Shown: piece by piece, positions 1 to 5,026 of the stretch
How the letters are laid out: the number at the start of each line of letters is the position of its first letter
Numbering within the stretch: position 1 is the stretch's first letter
Position numbers and translations under genes: made by a program
Assembly (NCBI GenBank): GCA_030693565.1
Contig: JAUYAJ010000456.1
Location: 1-5,026 of the forward strand
DNA length: 5,026 nucleotides
From: Rubrivivax sp.
GTDB taxonomy: Bacteria; Pseudomonadota; Gammaproteobacteria; Burkholderiales; Burkholderiaceae_C
Reading direction: 5' to 3'
Notes under the pieces: model-generated
Told to the model about the DNA's origin: nothing
Databases searched by the model: none
The model's input: the letters and a program-made list of their open reading frames with translations, nothing else

Positions 1-1190
1 GCGTCACCAACGAAGCCTTGAAGTACCTGACCGACCGCCAGGATCTGGGCATCCATTCCGACGTCATCACCGACGCCATCATCCCGTTGCTGGAAAAAGG
101 CATCCTGACCGGCCAGCGCAAGACCCAGCAGCCGCGCAAGATCGTCACCAGTTTTGCGATGGGATCGCGCCGGCTCTACGACCTGATCGACGGCAACCCG
201 CTGTTCTCGTTCCAGCCCATCGAGGCGGTGTGCCACCCCGACACCATCGCCGCCCAGCACAAGATGGTGTCGGTGACGCAGGCCTTTGCGGTCGACCTCA
301 CCGGCCAGGTCTGCGCCGACCAGCTCGACGGCGCTTTCTACAGCGGCATCGCAGCCCAGGGTGAATTCCTGCTCGGCGCCGCACGCTCCGAAGGCGGCAA
401 GCCCATCGTCTGCCTGGCCTCGACCGAGGCCGATGGCAGCAGCTCGCGCATTCGCGCCGTGCTGCGCCCGGGCGAAGGCGCGACGGTGGCGCGCAGCGAC
501 GTCCATTACGTCGTCACCGAGTTCGGCATCGCCTACTTGTTCGGCAAGTCGGTGCGCGAGCGTGCGGTGGCGCTGATCGAGGTCGCGCACCCGAAGTTCC
601 GCGCCGAGCTGTTTGCCCAGGCGCAGGCGCTGGGCTATGTGCCGGCCGAGCAGACGCTGAAGAACATGCATGCCTATGCGGTCGAGGAAGAGCGCCATCT
701 CACGCTCAAGGACGGCCGCAAGGTGTTGCTGCGGCCGTCGGCGGCGACCGATGGCGACGCCATCCGCGACCTCTTCCACCGCCTGTCCGATCGCGACGTC
801 TACACGCGCTTCTTTCGCAAGGTGCGCGGGCTGTCGATCAAGGACGTGCAGCGGCTGTGCAACATGGACTTCGACAACGAGGTCGCCTTCGTCGCCGTCG
901 CCGGCACGCGCGAGAACCCGCAGATCGTCGGCCAGTCCTGCTACTTCGTCGACGCCTCGACCAACCTGGCCGAGACCGCCTTCATGATGCACCCCGACTG
1001 GCAAGGCTGCGGCCTGGGCAGCGCGATGCAGCAGCGCATGGTCGAGCACGCACGCGGCCGCGGCGTGCGCGGCTTCGTCGCCGACATCATGGCCAGCAAC
1101 CCGAACATGGTGCGGCTGGCGCGCGGTGGCGCCGACAACACCACCGTCGAAAGCGAAGGCGGGCGGGTGCGGGTGACGACGCTGTTCTGA
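1..1190 (+). CDS. Acetyl-CoA hydrolase/CoA-transferase family domain fused to a GNAT N-acetyltransferase (5' partial)
   Basis: The reading frame is open from base 3 to the TGA at 1188-1190 (395 residues visible). The start and the N-terminal half of the CoA-transferase domain are outside the window; the in-frame TTG at 18 is internal, because the family match runs through it. Residues about 1-200 match the C-terminal domain of the acetyl-CoA hydrolase/4-hydroxybutyrate CoA-transferase family: LGIHSD (15-20), TSFAMGSRRLYD, DLTGQVCAD, YSGIAAQ (113-119), RSDVHYVVTEFGIA around E173, and RERA. A linker leads to a GNAT domain at about 232-395, with an LRP entry strand, RFF (269-271), MDFD (288-291) and the acetyl-CoA-binding loop QGCGLG (334-339). 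The GNAT part resembles the one at the end of PatZ/Pka protein acetyltransferases. Family chemistry is acyl-CoA hydrolysis or CoA exchange with a carboxylate; the GNAT domain would transfer an acetyl group to an amine, possibly a protein lysine. The protein is presumably cytoplasmic, as no membrane segment is seen. D20 occupies the place where AbfT has its catalytic Glu, so transferase activity is uncertain. The SDR gene follows after 55 bases, probably in the same transcript. Confidence 0.9.
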   Translation, partial: VTNEALKYLTDRQDLGIHSDVITDAIIPLLEKGILTGQRKTQQPRKIVTSFAMGSRRLYDLIDGNPLFSFQPIEAVCHPDTIAAQHKMVSVTQAFAVDLTGQVCADQLDGAFYSGIAAQGEFLLGAARSEGGKPIVCLASTEADGSSSRIRAVLRPGEGATVARSDVHYVVTEFGIAYLFGKSVRERAVALIEVAHPKFRAELFAQAQALGYVPAEQTLKNMHAYAVEEERHLTLKDGRKVLLRPSAATDGDAIRDLFHRLSDRDVYTRFFRKVRGLSIKDVQRLCNMDFDNEVAFVAVAGTRENPQIVGQSCYFVDASTNLAETAFMMHPDWQGCGLGSAMQQRMVEHARGRGVRGFVADIMASNPNMVRLARGGADNTTVESEGGRVRVTTLF

Positions 1191-1235
1191 GCCGCATGCT
1201 GGCCCCGGCCGCGGCGCCGCGTACAGTCGCGCCCC

Positions 1236-1240
1236 GGAGG
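1236..1240 (+). promoter_or_regulatory. Ribosome binding site of the SDR gene
   Basis: GGAGG lies five bases before the ATG at 1246. It would be only two bases from the in-frame TTG at 1243, which is too close, so the site decides for ATG 1246 as the start. No promoter is evident in the 55 bases after the preceding stop, which agrees with co-transcription. Confidence 0.8.
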
Positions 1241-1245
1241 TATTG

Positions 1246-2145
1246 ATGGAACCCATTCGATTTGATGGCCGCGTGGCCGTGGTCACCGGCGCTGGCGGCG
1301 GCCTGGGACGAGCCCACGCCCTGCTGCTGGCGAGCCGCGGCGCCAAGGTGGTGGTGAACGATCTCGGCGGCAGTGTCGCCGGTGTTGGCGGCGACGACGC
1401 CGCGGCAAACCGCGTGGTGGCCGAGATCCGCGCCGCCGGCGGCCAGGCGGTGGCCGACCACCACAGCGTGGCCGAGCCCGAGGGCGCTCGCGCCCTGGTC
1501 GACACCGCGGTGAAGACCTGGGGCCGGCTCGATGTGCTGATCAACAACGCTGGCATCCTGCGCGACAAGACGCTGGCGCGCATGGCGCCCGAGGACTTCG
1601 CCTCGGTGCTGGCGGTGCACTTGCTCGGCAGTGCCTACTGCTCGCAGGCGGCGCTGGCACAGATGCAAGGCCAGGCCTATGGCCGCATCGTGATGACGAG
1701 TTCGGCCGCCGGCCTGTACGGCAACTTCGGCCAGACCAACTACGGCGCCGCCAAGCTCGGCCTGGTCGGGCTGATGAACACGCTCAAGCTCGAAGGCCAG
1801 AAGTACGGCATCCTGGTCAATGCGGTGGCGCCGGTGGCGCTGACGCGCATGACCGAAGGCCTGCCCTTCAGCGCCATGCTCGGCGACGCCGCGCCCGAGC
1901 GCGTGTCGGCCGCTGTCGCCTACCTGGCCAGCGAGGCCTGCACGTCGACGGGCGAGATCATCGCCGCCGGCGCCGGGTACTTCGCGCGCGTGCAGATCGT
2001 CGAAGGCCAGGGCGTGCACCTGCCGGCTGCCGAGGTGTCGCCCGAAAGCGTGGCGGCGCACTGGGCGCAAATCACCGACATGAGCGGCGCCCGGCCCTTC
2101 GATTCGCTCAGCGCCGCCTTCAGCGGCGCCTTCGGCAAGCGCTGA
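1246..2145 (+). CDS. Short-chain dehydrogenase, MFE-2/HSD17B4-type (3R)-hydroxyacyl-CoA dehydrogenase
   Basis: This is a 299-residue classical-fold SDR expected to oxidise a 3-hydroxyacyl-CoA, or a related hydroxyl substrate, to the ketone with NAD(P)+ in the cytoplasm. Visible motifs are the Rossmann glycine loop TGAGGGLG (14-21), NDLGG (38-42, with D39 at the cofactor-specifying strand end, favouring NAD+), NNAG (100-103), and the catalytic S153, Y166 and K170 in SSAAGLYGNFGQTNYGAAK. H125 sits in VHLLGS where many SDRs have the fourth catalytic Asn. The VHLxGS form is what I recall for the HSD17B4/MFE-2 branch, so this is a subfamily mark rather than damage. The tail from about 250 on (ARVQIVEGQGVHL ... 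ITDM) also resembles the end of the MFE-2 dehydrogenase domain. Unlike eukaryotic MFE-2 there is no fused hydratase or SCP-2 domain. The start is ATG 1246 because of the GGAGG at 1236. It follows the hydrolase-GNAT gene by 55 bases, which suggests a shared role in acyl-CoA turnover. The exact substrate cannot be read from the sequence. Confidence 0.9.
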   Translation: MEPIRFDGRVAVVTGAGGGLGRAHALLLASRGAKVVVNDLGGSVAGVGGDDAAANRVVAEIRAAGGQAVADHHSVAEPEGARALVDTAVKTWGRLDVLINNAGILRDKTLARMAPEDFASVLAVHLLGSAYCSQAALAQMQGQAYGRIVMTSSAAGLYGNFGQTNYGAAKLGLVGLMNTLKLEGQKYGILVNAVAPVALTRMTEGLPFSAMLGDAAPERVSAAVAYLASEACTSTGEIIAAGAGYFARVQIVEGQGVHLPAAEVSPESVAAHWAQITDMSGARPFDSLSAAFSGAFGKR

Positions 2146-2178
2146 ATTTCGCTGGCCTCCATTCGACGGCGCTGCCGC

Positions 2179-2195
2179 CCGGCCTTGAAGGCCGG
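2179..2195. repeat. Short perfect inverted repeat upstream of htpG
   Basis: CCGGCCTT and AAGGCCGG flank a single G, so RNA could form a 6-7 bp GC-rich stem with a 3-5 base loop. It lies 34 bases after the SDR stop. No T-run follows, so it is at best a poor intrinsic terminator for the upstream transcript. Its centre contains CTTGAA, the -35 of the proposed heat-shock promoter, so the symmetry may be partly accidental or could be a protein site over the promoter. A direct repeat CGGCGCTGC (2167-2175 and 2193-2201) flanks and partly overlaps it. Confidence 0.5.
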
Positions 2196-2211
2196 CGCTG
2201 CGACCCCACAT
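2184..2211 (+). promoter_or_regulatory. Putative sigma-32 (RpoH) heat-shock promoter of htpG
   Basis: CTTGAAG at 2184-2190 matches the sigma-32 -35 consensus CTTGAAA at six of seven positions. After a 13-base spacer, CCCCACAT at 2204-2211 matches the -10 consensus CCCCATNT with one mismatch. Transcription would begin at about 2217-2219, leaving a leader of about 31 bases before the htpG ATG. htpG is a classical member of the RpoH regulon in proteobacteria, which supports the call. The sequence match is seen directly; its activity is inferred. Confidence 0.75.
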
Positions 2212-2249
2212 CGCCTTTCATCGCTGTTCACCCCATTCCTTCGACGACC

Positions 2250-4142
2250 ATGGACAAACAAACACTGTCATTCCAGGCCGAGGTCAAGCAGATCCTGCAC
2301 CTCGTCACCCACTCGCTGTACTCGAACAAGGAAATCTTCCTGCGCGAGCTGGTCTCCAACGCCTCCGACGCCTGCGACAAGCTGCGCTTCGAGGCACTGG
2401 ACAGCAGCGCGCTCTACGAAGACGCGCCCAACCTCGAGGTTCGCGTCTTCTTCGACGCCCAGGCCAAGACCATCACCGTGCGCGACAACGGCATCGGCAT
2501 GAGTGCCGACGAGGCCGTGGCCCACCTGGGCACGATCGCCAAGAGCGGCACGCGCGAGTTCATGGCCACGCTCGAAGGCGAGCAGAAGAAGGACGCCAAC
2601 CTGATCGGCCAGTTCGGCGTCGGCTTCTACTCGGGCTTCATCGTCGCCGACCGCATCACCGTCGAATCACGCCGCGCCGGCGTGGCCAGCGACCAGGGCG
2701 TGCGCTGGAGCAGCGACGGCAGCGGCGACTTCGAGGTCGAGACCATCGACCGCGCTGCGCGCGGCACCGACGTCGTTCTGCACCTGCGCGAAGGCGAAGA
2801 AGAATTCCTTTCGGCCTGGAAGCTCAAGTCCATCGTCGGCAAGTACAGCGATCACATTTCGCTGCCGATCCTGATGGTCAAGCAGCGTTGGGACGAAGAA
2901 AAATCGGCCCAGGTCGACACCGACGAATGGGAGACCGTGAACAAGGCTGCCGCGCTGTGGACGCGGCCCAAGAGCGAAGTCACCGACGCCCAGTACCAGG
3001 AGTTCTACAAGCAGCTCAGCTACGACAGCGAAGCGCCGCTGGCCTACACCCACAACCGCGTCGAAGGTCGCACCGAGTACACCCAGCTGCTCTACGTGCC
3101 GGCGAAAGCGCCGTTCGATCTGTGGAACCGCGACAAGCGCGGCGGCGTCAAGCTCTACGTCAAGCGCGTCTTCATCATGGACGACGCCGAAGCGCTGATG
3201 CCGGTCTACCTGCGCTTCGTCAAGGGCGTGATCGACAGTGCCGACCTGCCGCTCAACGTCAGCCGCGAGCTGCTGCAGGAAAGCCGCGACGTCAAGGCGA
3301 TCCGTGAAGGCTCGACCAAGCGTGTGCTGAGCATGCTCGAAGCGCTGGCCGACAACGAAGACGCCGCCGAGCGCGACAAGTACATGAAGTTCTGGCGCGA
3401 CTTCGGCGTCGTGCTCAAGGAAGGCGTGGGCGAGGACCATGCCAACGCCGAGCGGCTGGCCAAGCTGCTGCGCTTTGCGTCGACGCAGGCCGACGAAGGT
3501 GTGTCGCTGGCCGACTACGCCGGGCGCATGAAGGAAGGCCAGGAGGCCATCTTCTACATCACCGCCGATTCGGCCGTGGCCGCCAAGAGCAGCCCGCAGC
3601 TGGAGATCTTTCGCAAGAAGGGCATCGAGGTGTTGCTGCTGACCGACCGCGTCGACGAGTGGATGCTCAGCCACCTCTACGAGTTCGAGGGCAAGTCGCT
3701 GCAAAGCGTCGCCAAGGGCGGCGTCGACCTGGGCAAGCTGCAGGACGAGGCCGAGAAGAAGCAGGCCGAGGAAACCGCCGAAGCGCTGAAACCGCTGATC
3801 GAGCGCCTGAAGGCGGCGCTCAAGGAGCGCGCCAAGGACGTGCGCGCGACGACCCGGCTGGTCGACTCGCCGGCCTGCATCGTGGTCGACGAAGGCGACA
3901 TGAGCTCACACCTGGCGCGCATGCTCAAGCAAGCCGGCCAGAGCGCACCGCCGGCGATGCCGGTGCTGGAAGTGAACCCCGACCATGCGCTGGTCCAGCG
4001 CATGGCGGCGGCGGGCGAGGGTGATGCGCGCTTTGACGACCTGGCGCAAATCCTGTTCGACCAGGCTTTGCTCGCCGAAGGCGGCCACCTGGAAGACCCG
4101 GCGGCCTATGTGCAGCGCGTCAACCGCCTGCTGGTGAGCTGA
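2250..4142 (+). CDS. htpG: HtpG, bacterial Hsp90 molecular chaperone
   Basis: The product is a complete 630-residue Hsp90 (E. coli HtpG is 624), a cytoplasmic ATP-driven homodimeric chaperone that remodels client proteins, in part with the DnaK system. The N-terminal GHKL ATPase domain (about 1-230) shows the helix with catalytic E33 and Mg-binding N37 (ELVSNASDACDKLR), the adenine-contacting D79 in DNGIGM (79-84), GTIAKSGT (94-101) in the lid region and the glycine loop GQFGVGFYS (120-128). The middle domain (about 235-505) carries the ATP-contacting R339 in NVSRELLQ (336-343). The C-terminal dimerisation domain ends in RLLVS, without the MEEVD tail of eukaryotic cytosolic Hsp90, as normal for bacteria. 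The start at ATG 2250 aligns with the family N-terminus (MDKQTLSFQAEVKQ). No purine-rich Shine-Dalgarno stands before it. A heat-shock promoter match lies about 40-65 bases upstream. The last 23 bases overlap the 3' end of the opposing srkA gene. All key residues are present, so the protein should be active. Confidence 0.98.
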   Translation: MDKQTLSFQAEVKQILHLVTHSLYSNKEIFLRELVSNASDACDKLRFEALDSSALYEDAPNLEVRVFFDAQAKTITVRDNGIGMSADEAVAHLGTIAKSGTREFMATLEGEQKKDANLIGQFGVGFYSGFIVADRITVESRRAGVASDQGVRWSSDGSGDFEVETIDRAARGTDVVLHLREGEEEFLSAWKLKSIVGKYSDHISLPILMVKQRWDEEKSAQVDTDEWETVNKAAALWTRPKSEVTDAQYQEFYKQLSYDSEAPLAYTHNRVEGRTEYTQLLYVPAKAPFDLWNRDKRGGVKLYVKRVFIMDDAEALMPVYLRFVKGVIDSADLPLNVSRELLQESRDVKAIREGSTKRVLSMLEALADNEDAAERDKYMKFWRDFGVVLKEGVGEDHANAERLAKLLRFASTQADEGVSLADYAGRMKEGQEAIFYITADSAVAAKSSPQLEIFRKKGIEVLLLTDRVDEWMLSHLYEFEGKSLQSVAKGGVDLGKLQDEAEKKQAEETAEALKPLIERLKAALKERAKDVRATTRLVDSPACIVVDEGDMSSHLARMLKQAGQSAPPAMPVLEVNPDHALVQRMAAAGEGDARFDDLAQILFDQALLAEGGHLEDPAAYVQRVNRLLVS

Positions 4143-5026
4143 GCGCCATCGCCTGGGCCTGCTCGTGCAGCTGGGTGACTTGCTGCGACCAGTAGGCCGA
4201 GGTGCCGAAGTAGGGGAAGTTGAGCGGGAAGGTCGGGTCGCTCCAGCGCGCCGCCAGCCAGGCGCTGTGGCGCAGCATGCGCAAGGTGCGCAGCGGCTCG
4301 ATCAGCGCCAGCTCGCGGTCGTCGAAGTCGCGGAACTGCTCGTAACCTTCGAGCAGCAGGTGCAGCTGGCGTGTCATCGACGGCCTGTCGCCGCTGACCA
4401 GCATCCACAAGTCCTGCACCGCCGGGCCCATGCAGGCGTCGTCAAGGTCGACGACATGCGGCGCGCCGTCGCGCCAGAGCACGTTGCCCAGGTGGCAGTC
4501 GCCGTGCAGGCGCAGCAGTTGCAGCGGCGCCAGGCGCTCGAATGCGGCTTCGACGAGATCGAGTGCGGCCTGGCTGGCGGCGACCCAGGCCGGGCGCTGG
4601 TCGTCGCTGACGAAGCCGCCGTCCAGCACCAGGTCGCGGGCGCGCCGGCCGTCGATGCGCGGGTCCATCGTCACCCGGTGGGTAAAACCGCGCTGCTGGC
4701 CGACGCTGTGCAGGCGACCGATGAAGCGGCCCAGCTGTTGCAGCGTCGCCGGGTCATCGAGTTCGGCCTCGCGGCCGGCGCAGCGCGTGGCAACGCTGTA
4801 GCGGTGCACGGCGGCGCCGACTGGCAGGCAGGCCAGCGTCGGCGGCTCGCCCCGCAGCGTCAGGCCAGGCGCCGGGTGGCTGGCGCCCGCCTGCAGCACT
4901 CGCGGCGGCACCACCGGCACTTCGGCGGCCGCCAACTCGAGCGCAAAGCTGTGTTCCTCGACGATTTGCGCGTTGCTCCAGCGGCCCGGCCGGTAGAACT
5001 TGGCCACCACCGCTTCGCGGCCCGGC
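4120..5026 (-). CDS. srkA: SrkA/YihE-family stress response Ser/Thr protein kinase (5' partial)
   Basis: The frame is open from the window edge (first full codon at 5025) to TGA at 4122-4120, giving 301 residues. In E. coli SrkA (328 residues) the KFYRP block lies near residue 55, so about 45 N-terminal residues and the start are missing; the GTG at 5010 is internal. The fold is a phosphotransferase-like kinase (APH/choline kinase superfamily). Visible are the ATP-binding lysine K9 in AKFYRP, the Glu-rich helix IVEEHSFAL, the catalytic loop HGDCHLGN with D176 and N181, and the metal-binding D193 in DLDDA. These correspond to D201 and D217 of E. coli SrkA. Strong family blocks also include GPAVQDLWML, LIEPLRTLRMLRH and the C-terminal NFPYFG. 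In E. coli SrkA phosphorylates proteins, protects against stress-induced death and belongs to the Cpx regulon; the same role here is inferred. It converges on htpG with a 23-base overlap of coding ends. Its promoter lies outside the window. Confidence 0.93.
   Translation of the reverse strand, partial: PGREAVVAKFYRPGRWSNAQIVEEHSFALELAAAEVPVVPPRVLQAGASHPAPGLTLRGEPPTLACLPVGAAVHRYSVATRCAGREAELDDPATLQQLGRFIGRLHSVGQQRGFTHRVTMDPRIDGRRARDLVLDGGFVSDDQRPAWVAASQAALDLVEAAFERLAPLQLLRLHGDCHLGNVLWRDGAPHVVDLDDACMGPAVQDLWMLVSGDRPSMTRQLHLLLEGYEQFRDFDDRELALIEPLRTLRMLRHSAWLAARWSDPTFPLNFPYFGTSAYWSQQVTQLHEQAQAMALSSPAGG

Noticed and set aside
18..20. TTG at 18 as start of the first gene
   Set aside because: The frame is open to the window edge, and the family alignment implies a long N-terminal CoA-transferase half upstream, so this codon is an internal Leu.
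1211..1220. Perfect palindrome GCGGCGCCGC in the gap before the SDR gene, considered as terminator or operator
   Set aside because: It has no loop and no T-run, and such GC-only palindromes are common at this base composition.
2111..2129. Hairpin GCGCCGC-CTTCA-GCGGCGC near the end of the SDR gene, considered as terminator
   Set aside because: It lies inside the coding sequence, lacks a T tract, and is explained by repeated Ser/Ala/Gly codons.
1087..2211. Long open frame of 374 codons on the minus strand opposite the SDR gene
   Set aside because: It mirrors the SDR coding strand, is rich in His, Arg, Ala and Gly, and has no recognisable domain. Such antisense frames arise from strong G/C third-position bias, and the plus-strand SDR has all its family motifs.
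2231..2238. Second -10-like box CCCCATTC close to the htpG start
   Set aside because: No CTTGAA-like -35 lies 11-16 bases upstream, and a start from it would leave almost no leader. The box at 2204 has a proper partner.
2667..3704. Long open frame of 345 codons on the minus strand opposite htpG
   Set aside because: It is a shadow of htpG in GC-rich DNA. Its translation is low-complexity Val, Leu, His and Arg without known motifs, while htpG is conserved over its full length.
4430..4801. Open frame of 123 codons on the plus strand inside srkA
   Set aside because: Its product is dominated by Ser, Arg and Ala with no family likeness, and the minus-strand kinase motifs cover the same bases.
5008..5010. 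GTG at 5010 (minus strand) as start of srkA
   Set aside because: Starting there would remove the glycine-loop region that precedes the KFYRP block in SrkA, and the frame continues open to the window edge.

Overview
The window is chromosomal DNA from a GC-rich bacterium (roughly two thirds G+C by eye, with codon third positions strongly G/C). The HtpG, SrkA and acetyl-CoA hydrolase-GNAT sequences look like those of Betaproteobacteria, most likely Burkholderiales of the Rubrivivax/Leptothrix/Ideonella kind. That placement is inferred from remembered protein similarity and base composition. I see no mobile element, RNA gene, CRISPR array or compositional island, and coding density is about 97%.

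Layout. (1) Positions 1-1190, plus strand: the 3' part of a fusion gene. It encodes the C-terminal half of a 4-hydroxybutyrate CoA-transferase/acetyl-CoA hydrolase family domain, followed by a GNAT acetyltransferase domain resembling that of PatZ/Pka protein lysine acetyltransferases. (2) Positions 1246-2145, plus strand, 55 bases downstream and with a good Shine-Dalgarno: a stand-alone short-chain dehydrogenase of the MFE-2/HSD17B4 (3R)-hydroxyacyl-CoA dehydrogenase type. These two genes probably form one acyl-CoA metabolism transcript. (3) Positions 2146-2249: a 104-base gap that carries a good match to a sigma-32 heat-shock promoter. (4) Positions 2250-4142, plus strand: htpG, the bacterial Hsp90, complete. 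(5) Positions 4120-5026, minus strand: srkA (yihE family), a stress-response Ser/Thr kinase whose 5' end lies outside the window. Its last codons overlap the end of htpG by 23 bases, tail to tail.

The left half handles acyl-CoA: thioester hydrolysis or transfer, possible protein acetylation, and (3R)-hydroxyacyl-CoA oxidation. The right half is stress physiology: an Hsp90 chaperone and a stress kinase. The most interesting element is the fusion protein. The position that I align with the nucleophilic glutamate of family CoA-transferases is aspartate, and a neighbouring Gly-Gly loop is Ala-Ala. This suggests a hydrolase or an acyl-CoA-sensing regulatory domain attached to a protein acetyltransferase, analogous to but built differently from PatZ.
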